NCBI GenBank assembly: GCA_009602725.1
Contig: WELB01000092.1
Span: forward strand, 485,252-534,293
Source of the DNA: Spirogloea muscicola
Taxonomy: Eukaryota; Streptophyta; Zygnematophyceae; Spirogloeales; Spirogloeaceae
Direction: 5' to 3'
DNA length: 49,042 nucleotides
The position numbers and the translations under genes were made by a program. This document shows, piece after piece, positions 32,341-47,760 of this stretch. Each line of letters starts with the position of its first letter. The first letter of the stretch is position 1. Below the pieces are notes generated by a model, which made no database searches, had not been told where the DNA came from, and saw only the letters and a program-made list of their open reading frames with translations.

Positions 32341-35300
32341 ATGCGCCCTATCATTGTCGTCATTTTCGCGCTAAGTGTCGCCTCTGGTCAGAAATCACCG
32401 AGCTCGTTGACGACCTGTCCAGAGCATGAGTTGCTTGTGACGATCTATTATGAAGCCACACCAGGAGCAGGCGGAGCATCGTGGCAGATCAATGAAGCGC
32501 TTTCAGGGAACATCGCGGCTACTGGGGAGCAGTTTGCGGACTGGGAGCGCAGTCAGGCTGAGGTCTGCCTGCACCCTGGGCTTCTATACAACATGGTACT
32601 ATTCTCCAACACCCCAGGAGGCTGGTCCAATGGGACATATGTACAGATGAAGGGTGGAAATGTGAGCGTAACGCGCCGGCTTGGCTTACCAGTGAACTGG
32701 CCAGACATTGGAGTAAGCTATTGCTGCGTCACTCCAATTTCATGTATGATCATGGATATTGGACTCCAGTAAATCTGGACTGCTTACTTGTCATCGCTCA
32801 TGCTTTCAAGTCAGAGATGCTCATTGCCAGGAGCACATTGATAAGCTGCTTCCCTGATGGCAATCTTATGCAGCTTATCATCCCATTTACTGTAGGAGGG
32901 CCTCGAACACCTCAGGTCAGTTACCACATATCCATCTTAGGCTGAGGCTCTGCATTCTTGTATCTGTGTCTATCAGTAGAAAATGCAGACGCAGATGTCG
33001 ACACTATATTTATTCAAATCCAACCATAAAAATTAACGATTCAGTAGATGTCATCGTTAAGCCTCCATATGTGAGTCTGATTGTACAAGTAATCATGTCC
33101 AAGAAAGCGCGATCACATCTTGATGTGATCTGCTTTAGCTGATCATCAAGTGCAGAAGACCACAACCTAGTCTCTGCAATGCCAGTATGCTTCGCTAGCA
33201 CCTACATGTACACAGGCAGCAAATCATTCTGATGTACATGATCAAGCACACTACGGGCTTATCTGCAGGCTGCAAATACGACAGGAGTACAAATTCACCA
33301 AGCAGCTCCACCAACAACTGGAAAGCAGAGGTTAACATCACTGCTCACGATTGTCAAGTCAGTCGGCCTGCAGGATTTGGCTGCATGTGCAATTCAAGCA
33401 ATTGCCAGAATCCCTGATGTGCTCTGCATAAGCCTCAAGGACCGGAGTACCTGTACCACATTCAAACTTGACACTGGAGATTGTTGTTGTGCGGATAAAC
33501 CTTGTCTATTTCAGCGTAGCCGCTCATCTAAAGAACATCACACCTATACTTCTGCATGTGCTTGATGTGATTTGAGCTGGTGTTCACTGATGAAGCTTTA
33601 TCATCTTGTGATACATCGACCCATCCTAATCCCGAGATGCACCAGGGCAGCTGCCACTCATCCACTGTGTCTTGGCAGGCACAGTTCTGGTGGAAGAAGA
33701 GCCTTCATTTTGACTTGGGCCATTCTGGCACCAGTAGTGGCCTGCATGTCAACTTTGGCATTACTATTCTACAAGTGGCGCTGTTGGGGTTCTGGCAAGC
33801 ATTTCCAACGTCTGCGTAGGACAAGCTCGGCACTGGTGCCAGAAAAGTTTCAGCAAGACGTCGGTATGTGGTGACCCCTTATAGGAGCCTCACGATCTGT
33901 AGGATATTGGGCAACACAGCTACCTCTCCACCCACCCTCAACTGCTTTTAACATCCACAGTATGCTGTCTTGCTGGCTGGCACACCTAGGTTTCACAAAT
34001 TGTCGAGCCGGTGCCGTGTTTGACAGTACCAAAAGATAGGATCTGCTACAAAGTCAGAAAAAAGCTATTGCTTATAAGTGAACAAGCAGCTTCAACAAGC
34101 TGTCAGCATGATGTAGCAATCTGAGATTTCATGAGCCGCTGACTGGCACAGAGTGGACCAGCCCCGAGAAGAAGGGTTCGGGGGATGACGAGACCGTCAC
34201 AACGCCCCGCAGGCACACAACAACACAAGCACTGAGCTTTAAGCAGCTCCAAATAGCAACAGATAATTTCAGTGAGACAAAGGTCATTGGGGAAGGAGGC
34301 TTTGGAAAGGTCTACAAAGCAATTCTTGCGGATGGCAGAAAGGCAGCAATCAAGCACCTTGCAATCGGCAGTACGCAAGGGCAGAAAGAATTTCAGGCGG
34401 AGGTGATGCAGTTATCCGGACTGATACCCACTGCTGTGAGAATTATGGCTGCTACCATTGATATGAAGTCTACAGACTTTGTTTCAATAGCATTCATGTC
34501 GGTGGAGCTTCGTTAGCTTGCCACCATGATCAGGCAGACATCTTGCAGAAAGTGGCAGATGGTCGTGTTGCTTGTATAAGTATCTCGTGGCTTTTCTGCT
34601 TGCCTGACAGGTTGACCTCTTATCCCATCTACGCCATCCGAACCTTGTCGAGCTGCTGGGTCATTGTTCCAGCAAGGAGCACCGACTTCTGGTCTACGAG
34701 CTCATGCCTGGGGGAAGTGTTTTGGACCATCTTCATGGCTTCCAGACACCACTGGACTGGGCAGCGCGCGTAAAGATCGCTATTGACTCGGCGAGGGGCC
34801 TTCATGTCAGTCCCAATCCACAATGTATCCCAACCTCATCAACTACTGTGCTCTGATGTGGACAAACTTACATCATGAAACTTTTTGGAGTCAAATAAGA
34901 CTACTGCCAAATGCATGCACAATACTGCTAACAGTACTGCTCTAAGCTTGTCTTTATGCGTGTTTGCTTGCAGTATTTACACCATACTGCAGACCCCAAA
35001 GTGATCCACCGAGACCTAAAACCTAGCAATATCTTGTTGGACGAAAATTACACAGCTAAAGTAGCTGACTTTGGACTTGCAAAGTTGGCTTCCCTTCTTG
35101 ACACAAGTCGGCCCCCAAGCACCAGAGTGCTCGGCACCTTTGGATATGTTGCTCCTGAGTGAGTCACTGCATCTTGAGCCTCTAATGCCTGTTACATCAT
35201 ATAGTCGTTCTAGAGAACCATGCAAGCACAGCAGCATCTCATGGAACTCAGTAATATGGTCGGAGGGTTGCAATGCTACCAAGCCCATTGGCCCAATGAC

Positions 35301-36043
35301 AGCTATGGCAGGACAAGCAGGGGCAAATGCCGAGTGAAGTTGCTCCAATCTGCAACCAGATATGTGCAGGCAGGCATCCTGTCTGAGAAGAGCGACGTTT
35401 ACAGCTATGGGGTAGTGCTATTGGAGCTTATCACAGGCCGGCGACCTATCAACTCTAATCTACCTGCTGGAGCAGAGTCAATTGTCAACCAGGTCTGTGC
35501 ACCTCTTTACTGCAGGCCTGATTATATGGCCGGTTGTGCACTCAGCACACTTAGCACGTCCCAAGTATTGAGCAGGATATTGATGCGCTACTCTACATTG
35601 AATCCAGTAAGCACCCCGTCATCAGCCCTCGCTGTAGGCATATGTAAAAGAGCTCATCTGTTCTTTCAATCCTTCTATGTACGCTGTGGCAGGTGAGTCA
35701 GTTCGTGGACAACCCCAGGAAAATGCTGGCCCTGGTGGACCCTACCCTGAGGGGAGACTTCTGCCACCACTCATTCCACTATCTTGCCTCCATCGCAGCA
35801 GCTTGCACTCAACAGACAGTTGAGCTCAGGTACTCTCTACCCAATCAAAGCATATCTTGAGCAGCCAGGAAGCTTGTCTTCTGCATTGTGAGCCCCACGC
35901 TGTCAGTAGACACTTGTCAATAACCTGCATACCCAACGGCCTTATATGAGCGCAAGGACAGGCCTACTATGAAGGAGGTGGTGCGGCTGCTGCTGCCGCT
36001 CCTGGAGCCCCGACTCGTACCTTGGCGCGTGGACAGACCTTGA
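32341..36043 (+). CDS. Receptor-like Ser/Thr kinase with unusual ectodomain
   Basis: ATG at 32341 opens a signal peptide ([16 protein letters not shown]), followed by a lumenal domain ([20 protein letters not shown], an acidic/aromatic segment, [13 protein letters not shown]) and less certain exons near 32810-32914 and 33269-33490. A transmembrane exon lies at about 33680-33864 ([20 protein letters not shown], then basic KWRCW). The kinase follows in exons from about 34148 to 34402 (glycine loop GEGGFGKVY, Lys in AAIKHL), 34611-34805 ([12 protein letters not shown]), 34974-35158 ([19 protein letters not shown]), 35360-35492 ([20 protein letters not shown]), 35693-35829 and 35962-36043 ([16 protein letters not shown], stop). 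All catalytic residues are present and it is an RD kinase, so it should be active. The kinase resembles plant PERK/ALE2-type RLKs; the ectodomain does not match LRR, lectin or extensin types. Confidence 0.85.
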
Positions 36044-36959
36044 GCCATGGACGGGCAGCAATGTGCACGCGTAGCAGTCAGACAAGTCTAAGGTCCCGCA
36101 CAGCCTGGCCACGTTTGTCGGCAAGCTTGTTTAAAACAGCAGCCTTTGATCAGCTCTGTATACGCAGCACAATCTATGATACTTGGCGAGGATAAACCCC
36201 CTTAGCAGCTGCTCCTGCCCAGGCTCAAATCCTCATGTGGCACAGATGTAAGCACAACTGAGCATTGCAGGATACTAACAATTTGTTCAAGAGAGGAGGA
36301 GGAGCACAGCACAGCAGACCAACCCTGCTGCTTACCAGAGAAGTGCATGACAACGGAAGCTATGGTCATGCGGATAACGAACTTCAACACTAAGCACAGA
36401 ATCATTGACCTCCCCTTGGCCTCCTTGCTGTCCCCACTCTGTCAGAAATGACTTGTAAAAGCATGGTTGGTGGGTGGCTTGCCCAGTACTCCTCATCAAA
36501 GGTCCAGCGCAAGTGGTCGCAAGCACCATCACATAATGACCCCAGCAAGCCAGTCATGCTGCTGCACCAAACTCCTGCTCACAGGCTGGGAGTGCCATGG
36601 GAGAGGCAGACAAAGTCAACTGGCTTCTTCAGCAGGAGCCTTCTATCCCCGACAGTCCCATACACAATGATGCGCTTCAGTGAGGTGCAGCTGCGGGGCT
36701 GTATGAACATGGCACCACCGACCTCTGCGCAACAATTGCTGCGATTTCTGTTCAGTGGGACGACAACTGCAGGTGGTGGCGCTTGAAGCAAGACATGCAT
36801 GGCGTGCTCGGGCTCGACAAGGAAAACGTTCTTCCTCATGTTGTGTAGTGTTATACAGAGACTAGGGGAATGTGCAGGGCAGTTGTGCGGCTGCGATAGA
36901 GGGAAGTGGCGCGAGCATGAGCACCCAGACTGCACTTTGGGTGGAGGAGGGGTGGGTGG
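36044..36959. other. Tail-to-tail spacer, no gene seen
   Basis: About 900 bp between the stop codons of the receptor kinase (+) and the p24 gene (-). Open frames such as 36448-36786 lack splice or family support. The 3' UTRs of both genes are expected here. Confidence 0.5.
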
Positions 36960-37770
36960 TCAGAGCAGTTTCTTGCGCTCGAAGAAGGACTTGAGATGCC
37001 AGAGCTGTAGCGCTGCTAGGCCAAGGCAGACGAGGAGCGAGAGCAGGCTGAACCATCCGACACGGCTGTTGGTGCGTTCCTGCACCTTGCGCATCTCCTC
37101 CTCCCTGCAATTGCCGCCACCGTTGCAACAACAACATCAGCCAAGCACCGAGCACTTCCTGCAGAGCAAGACTTTCTGGCAAGCTCGGTCCCGGCAGCTT
37201 GAGAACCCTGAGGTCATGGTCCCTGGAACGCAGCATGCCACCATCCGCAGCTGGCATGCATTGGCCCTGAATGCAGACCAACCCGGCGGCATACACGAGA
37301 ATGTGCCACTGACTGCTTTACCGCGCAACATCCATTGTCATTGTAATCTGGGGAGGTCACAGGGCGTGCACCTGGTGCGAAAGTAGCTCATCTCCTTGCG
37401 GATCTGCTCGAGCGCATCGTCCAGCTTCCGCAACTCCAGGCCCATGCTCTGCAACACCCCACAAAAGGGCAGCCTCCCAGCTCAGCGCCTCAGCCGACCT
37501 GGACGCAGTAGCGGCAACGACAGCCGCGGCGACGGCAGCGGGGACCCACGTCGAGGCGGTCCTTCTTGGCGATCTGGTTCCAGTCCTGGGCAGCGACCCC
37601 CGTCTTCCAGTCCAGCTCCAGCTGCACATTGTGCACGTTGGGCGTGGCGCCGGGCACCCAGAAGCACGCCATGAACTGCCCCGACTCCTTGGTCGTGAAC
37701 CCAAACTGCCCGCTCTCCACGTGGTCCTGGTAGTGCAGCTGCGACCCGTACGGCGAAGTCACCTGCGCCC

Positions 37771-37808
<38 letters not shown>

Positions 37809-38234
37809 GTCGGCGTGTCAAAGCCTTCGGAGCGTCATCGCCGCGTCAGCGCGTCAGGTCTAGCGGGCGGGAGCTCCCTGAGGACGCCGGAGGGCCAGGG
37901 TCCTCCTCCGAGCCCCAGCCCTCGCCGCCGCCGCCGTCGCGGCCCTAGACCCTAGACCCTAAACCCCAAACCCTAACCGTAAACCCTAAATCCTCACCGT
38001 GACGGAGACCTTGTTGGACGGCGCGTCGCCGGAGACGACGCGGTAGTCGCCGACGACCAGCGTGCGGTCGCCAATCTCCTCGCCCACGCACTTGCTGTAC
38101 GCGTTCACGTCGAAGCGCAGCGCCGCCGCGCCGCCGCCGCCCGCCGCCAGCGCCAGCAGCGGCACCAGCAGCGGCACCAGCAGCGGCAGCCGCCTCGCCG
38201 CCGCCGCCGCCGCCGCCGGCGGGGGCGGCGCCAT
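36960..38234 (-). CDS. p24-delta family cargo receptor (emp24/GP25L)
   Basis: Four exons, 38234-37998, 37762-37550, 37448-37372 and 37104-36960, total 672 bp and give a 223-residue protein, the usual size. Phases are exact. p24 proteins are type I membrane proteins of COPI/COPII vesicles that cycle between ER and Golgi and select cargo. Visible parts: signal peptide (LPLLVPLLVPLLALAA), a GOLD domain with its conserved Cys pair (SKCVGEE and FMACFW), a coiled-coil (LRKLDDALEQIRKEM, EEEMRKVQERTNSR), the membrane span (FSLLSLLVCLGLAALQLWHL) and the cytosolic tail KSFFERKKLL. The tail has the FF signal for COPII/COPI binding and a dilysine KKLL signal for retrieval, typical of the delta class. ATG at 38234 is chosen because the signal peptide follows directly. 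Intron 1 contains telomere-like repeats and a GGC tract. Confidence 0.95.
37945..37990 (+). repeat. Telomere-type repeat in p24 intron 1
   Basis: CCCTAGACCCTAGACCC, CCCTAAACCCCAAACCC and related units lie in the first intron, close to the donor of exon 1 (37998). On the gene strand they read as the G-rich strand (TTTAGGG), opposite to the arrays in the TTC38 and NOG1-like genes. Confidence 0.85.
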
Positions 38235-38345
38235 GGCGCGCAGCCGGGCTTGGGTTCTTGGGAGGCCTCCCGGGTCGGATAACCACGCCTTCTCTTTTAC
38301 CTTAGCCACCTTACCTTAGCACTGGGCTTCAAGATGTATGTAGAA

Positions 38346-38536
38346 GAAGTGGCTCTCCCAATGGGGGCAAGGGCTGTGAGAAGCCAGCCCGAAAAGAATT
38401 GACAAGGTTCGAAGGGGCCAACCTACGAGCTAAGCAGCGACTGTGGGGCCTGACGAGGCTATGGCAGAAGGGGGGAGGATGGACCACTCAGTAGTTACGA
38501 GTAAGGAGCCTCACATCCGACAGACAAGCTGCCGGA
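38346..38536 (+). repeat. Composite A-B repeat, plus copy
   Basis: Best-preserved copy. Module A (AGTGGCTCTCCCAATGGGGG, AAGCCAGCCCGAAAAGAATT, AAGGTTCGAAGGGGCCAA) at 38346-38422, linker GAGCTAAGCAGCGACTG, and module B (GGGGAGGATGGACCACTCAG, CAGACAAGCTGCCGG) at 38474-38536. It lies about 110 bp upstream of the p24 start codon, in the spacer shared with the candidate gene on the right. Confidence 0.75.
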
Positions 38537-38860
38537 AAACTATCCCCCACTTACTGTAGCCCCCACTTACTGCACTAGCTTTTGCTTGGACAGTGTGTTG
38601 GTCAAACGTCTAGTAGAAAGAAAGTGATTATGCCAGAAGGCGGCGAGGGCTGTGAAAAGGCCGGCTAACGAGGCCTGCGACCTGGTCGCTGCTCCGGTGA
38701 AAGAGAGGAAGGAGAACGTGAGCGAGAGAGCAAGCGCGGCCAGATCAACTGGTGGCTGGGAGAGGTCAGCCTAAAGGAATGGACAAGGTCTGAAGGAGCC
38801 GGAGTGCCAAGGACTGAGAGAAGGCGTGCGGTGCGCATGAACGAAAAGGTGGCCACTTTT
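38537..38860 (+). repeat. Further repeat modules (partial A, C and D)
   Basis: A partial module A (GGCGAGGGCTGTGAAAAGG) near 38641, module C (GGAATGGACAAGGTCTGAAG, GAGCCGGAGTGCCAAGGACT) at about 38763-38820, and motif D (GAAGGCGTGCGGTGCGCATG) at about 38820-38840 followed by AGGTGGCCA. The same C-to-D spacing is not seen elsewhere, so the copies are probably nested or rearranged. Confidence 0.6.
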
Positions 38861-38928
38861 TTTGGGGCTGGCTTTTCTGCGGTGATGGACCCGCCAGGAA
38901 GCATGTGAGCGAATGGCCGATAGGCCTC

Positions 38929-39706
38929 ATGTCCCATGATAGCAACGGCATTGGTGCAGCTGATGGGGCCGCAAAGGCAACCGCATCACAAGGCTGCATA
39001 AAGCGCAACTCTGTAGTCTGCATGCAGAAGAGCGACTCCATTGGGGAAAGCCCCAAAGCCTGCGACGGCATCAGGCGGGGTGCTGACGAGGAGACATCTG
39101 CCCGTCAAGTATCATATACATTGGCCTCTCGCTTCGTAATGTCGTGTATGTAAAGCTGCAACCTCAGTGCAATTCAATGCACAGCCAAATTGATCACTAA
39201 AGGTTGGCCACGTCCACGCCGTATCCACTGGCTTACCATACTGCTATGTTCCCCATGCCTTGCAGTAGCTTTTGCCTGGAAATGGTATTGGCTTGATTTT
39301 GGCATCCCTTTTCAATTCCTGCGCACCGCGCGCCTTCTCTATTCAGCCAGTGTCCACATTGCTGCGAAGAAGCAGCAGCAAGTCAAGGCACTTGCAAAGA
39401 ACTTCACTGCAAGAGGTTGCTGGCGCACTGTTGAGTTGTTCTCCAAGGAGCCAATGCCTCATTCTTGACAGCGGTAATCGACCAGCGTTCAACCTGAGCT
39501 TAAGAGAGCTATGTTTGGCTAGTGCGATACAAAACAGTGGAGCAGCTGAGCCACCAGCACTGAAACTGCAGAGCAAGCAACAGATACGTGACATTGTCAG
39601 TTGGCTTGACAGCCAATACTTGATGACGCTCGCCGGCCAGCTAAACAGCAGCAGCAATCATGAAGACATGGAGCAGCCATGCCAAAAGAAGCTGCGAATC
39701 TCGTAA
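38929..39706 (+). CDS. Candidate orphan gene, two exons
   Basis: An ATG at 38929 opens 60 codons to a GT donor after 39108 (ETSARQ, then GTATCA). A CAG acceptor before 39347 continues in phase for 119 codons (STLLRRSSSKSRHLQRTSLQ, FNLSLRELCLASAI, QQIRDIVSWLDSQYLMTLAG) to TAA at 39704-39706. The product, about 180 residues, is Ser/Lys rich then helical; no family is recognised. The acceptor lies within a copy of motif D (GCGCACCGCGCGCCTTCTCT), so a repeat seems to supply the splice site. Plus frames further right (39901-40218; about 40560-40779, LELLSQSLREYQSQHWQLAL) could belong to a longer gene that would end inside the kinase 3' region. Confidence 0.35.
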
Positions 39707-40767
39707 TTGATATGCTGCTGGCGGTGCTTGAGCCTAATAATTGTACCCCGGATGCTTGAGCTCTGCAAATTTGCCTGTGACTTGATAAGCAGTGTCGGCC
39801 ATCCAATATGAAAGCAGTGAATCAATTACTGTACACACGTAGTCCTCAGGCTCTGGTCGTGCTAGGCAGAATTTGATCCATCAATGCAACAAGTGGTCGC
39901 TTGCGACGTGCGATTGCCATCTGCCAAGAAGCACTGGATGCTGCTTTCAGAACTGAAAGACCAGCTCAGAAGGATATACAGTTCCTGCTTGGTGGCATAT
40001 TGTCAGCATTTAAAAAAGGCTGGAGTGAGAAGCTGAAATCATGCAGACGACGTGAAATGATTTGTAGAGCAGGGCAAGCAAGCACTTGGCAAAGGATGCA
40101 CAAGTGCGTGGGTAAGCACCTGTGGAGAAGGAAAGCAGCCACGGGGCTCAAACCCACTTGCTCTGGTGAGTCAAGCCGAATCCGCGACTTTGCATACGAG
40201 GCGTCGATGGCTGGCTGAACGAGGGAGGCCGGCTGGATGGCTTTTCTGGCTACAGCTTGCAAGTCTCTTAACAAGGCATCATCGGCGCTGCATGATTGCC
40301 GCGCAAATTAAAGGGTCAGTCAATTTGTCAGAACAATGACTAGATCCTCTACATGGCTGCATTTTGATAACCGAACTGGACTGATCAAAAGTATACGCGA
40401 TTTCGAGGTTATGGGTCATACAGAGCACTCCTCAAAGGAGAATAAAGTGTTGCACATGCGTCATTTTTATGACTTTCACTAAGTGAGAACCTCCTCATCG
40501 TAAGGCCTCTTAGTCACTCTTGCGCTGTTTGGATTCTTCAAGGCCTGAGCTGAGGGCTATCTCTTTACCGGCCAATTCTCTGCAGAAGCCGTGTGGCCAG
40601 GACCTCGCAGGACCCTGGAGCTACTTTCTCAAAGTCTACGAGAGTATCAATCACAGCATTGGCAGCTTGCGTTGCTGCATCCTCAGAGCATTCTGCAGCA
40701 ACCTGATATCATCGTATGTCAGACATTTGCCATGGTCTCTAGCACAAAAATACAAACCATTCAGCAC
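39707..40767. other. Spacer with unassigned open frames
   Basis: Contains plus-strand frames 39901-40218 (AIAICQEALDAAFRTE, FLLGGILSAFKKGWSEKLK) and about 40560-40779. Both read as plausible helical protein but have no start codon, and their joins were not determined. No RNA gene or terminator was recognised. Confidence 0.3.
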
Positions 40768-45804
<5,037 letters not shown>

Positions 45805-46105
45805 GGCGCGCCCCCGAGGCCTTGCAATTGCCGGCGCCTCGGATGGTGTCGGCGGCGCTTCTTCGCGTCGTCAAGCGCTCGCCGCTGCGCCGAGCCGCCG
45901 ACCGCTGCGCCCGGCCTCGTCCGCGCTACGCGGCTCGCCTCAGGAGGCGCGCCGCGCCCGGCGGCGCCTGGCGAGGCTCATGGCGCGGGGAGCGGCTCCG
46001 GATGACGGCGTGACCATAGGGCCTTCCCACGGAGCTCGATGGGCGAAAAGTGGCTTCCACTCGATGTTGTTTGGCGCCTTTCGCCGCTAGACCTTGTCGC
46101 TTCAG
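45805..46105. promoter_or_regulatory. GC-rich upstream region of the Hippo-like kinase
   Basis: GC-rich sequence directly upstream of the ATG at 45804, similar in composition to the 5' flanks of the other genes here. It presumably contains the 5' UTR and core promoter. No defined promoter element was identified. Confidence 0.35.
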
Positions 46106-46221
46106 TGCCTCTTCAGGCCCCGCAGTCGCTGCTTAGCTCGTAATTTGGCCCCTTCGAACCTTGTCAATTCTTTTCGGGCTGGCTTCTCACAGCCCTTGCC
46201 CCCGTTGGGAGAGCCACTTCT
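46106..46221 (-). repeat. Module A repeat copy upstream of the kinase gene
   Basis: Minus-strand copy of module A: GGCCCCTTCGAACCTTGTCA, TTTCGGGCTGGCTTCTCACA and GGGAGAGCCACTTCTTCT, together with the linker CAGTCGCTGCTTAGCTCG. Module B is missing, so this copy is truncated about 300 bp from the kinase start codon. Confidence 0.7.
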
Positions 46222-47760
46222 TCTTGTCGCTGGCGATGGACGTGCGCGGGGGAGTTCGGCAGCCGGCGGCTGGACCGACTGCCCGGCTTGCCTAGCAGGC
46301 CGTCGATACGGGTGGCCCGGTCAGACAGGGGAGCTGCCCCGGCTTCAACGCTGCCGGCTCGCTAGCGCAGGTACTTCAGAGAATGCGGCTGTCGGTCGCA
46401 GTCCACTCGCGAGCTGGCCGCGGGCTATGGCTGCTGCATCTGGGTCTTTCTTTCCCAGCTGCGAGTTAACTCGGACTTGCTGCTGCTCACTCGTGGGTAC
46501 TAAGCTTCCCTCTGCTTCCCTCTGTCTCGTGTCTAGCTATGTAGTGTTTCTGTTCGGCACCTTCTTTGGCTCCTTAGTTTTTGTCCATTTTTTTTGGGCT
46601 GGCCTTTGCCAGCCCCTCTTCTCGTTGGGCGAGCCATTTCATTCTTACCGCAGCGGCTTGCACCGCGGGCCATACAGAAGAAAGGAGGAGGACTGAAAGA
46701 AGAAAGGGCTCGCCCATTGAGGAGTGAAAGGCACGCGTGGTGCGCATGACAAATGTAAGGGAGGCCAATTAGCAAACCTTTCAATGTCCTGGTAGCCTGA
46801 ACAATGTTCTTTGGCTTGAATTGGCCACTGTTATAAGCCACACGCACAGCGCGCCTTCTCTCTCTCTCTCTAGTAACGGGGAACAAAGTAAGCTCGCTAA
46901 GGGGGTCTCAAGTAGCCATTGATCGTCGGCAGGGACAGCAAGGTAAGCTGCTCGGCTTCAACGCCGCTGGGTCGCTTGCGGAATACTTGGGCCCAAGTTT
47001 TCCGCATGCGGCTATTCGATTTCCTTCCAACGGTCCCAGGCTCAAGCAGTGCACGGCAGGCAGGCCGCACTTTGGCTGCTACTTCTAATCATACCAGGAT
47101 CTTGTAAGGCTCGAATTTGCCTCCCTTCACTTCATGCGCACCGCTCGCCTTTCTTCTGGCTCTTGTCGGTGCCCCATTTCCAGCTGCAAGTCACTCCAAC
47201 TCACGGCTGCTGACTCGGGGATTACTAAGCTCCTAATTGCTTCAGTCTCTCTGCATAGCTGTATTTGGTGCATGTTGGCCCTTTGGCCCCTGTTCATTCT
47301 GTCTGGATTGGCTATTCACAGCCCCCCCTGCTGGGCGTGCTTAGCCCAAGCTGATGGCTTCCGTGGTGGTGGTTTGGCTCCTCTGCTTAGCTTGTCAGAC
47401 ATGCATGTGCTCACTCGGGGATAGTTAGTGTCCCCGTTAGCCAGCTCATTACCCCGTCAACGGGACATTTGTAAGGCTATAATTAGCATCGCTAATTTCA
47501 CGCCACGAGTCAGCAAAGGGGGCGAGGGCTGTGAAAGAGAGTAAGCTCATCCAAAGAATTGAGCTTGTGGCCCAGTCGAAATTCGTTCATTCTTTTTCTG
47601 GGCTGGCCAATAACAGCCATCGCTCACAAATGACACTCTTTCCAAGAGAGAAGGCGCGCGGTGCGGTACTGAGCGGGTCAGCTTAGTAGCAGGTGATGTA
47701 CATTTGTCATTGTGCTTGCCTATGTACTTGGCCACACAGGCCCTTCATCTCTTTAGTACA
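46222..47760. repeat. Interspersed repeat mosaic, right side
   Basis: No gene is seen. Contains GGGCTGGCCTTTGCCAGCCC at about 46597 (related to the hairpin phrases at 1381 and 2041), motif D copies at about 46727, 46840, 47131 and 47648, a CT tract at 46857-46871, several short phrases such as CTGGCTTCCACAGCC-like inverted pairs, and at 47657-47740 a degenerate copy of the inverted-repeat arm from 221-334. Confidence 0.55.

Noticed and set aside
40125-40215. Possible tRNA on the minus strand (GTGGGTTTGAGCCCCGTG)
   Set aside because: The end pairs partly with an upstream CAGCCA, but D-arm and anticodon-arm geometry are absent.
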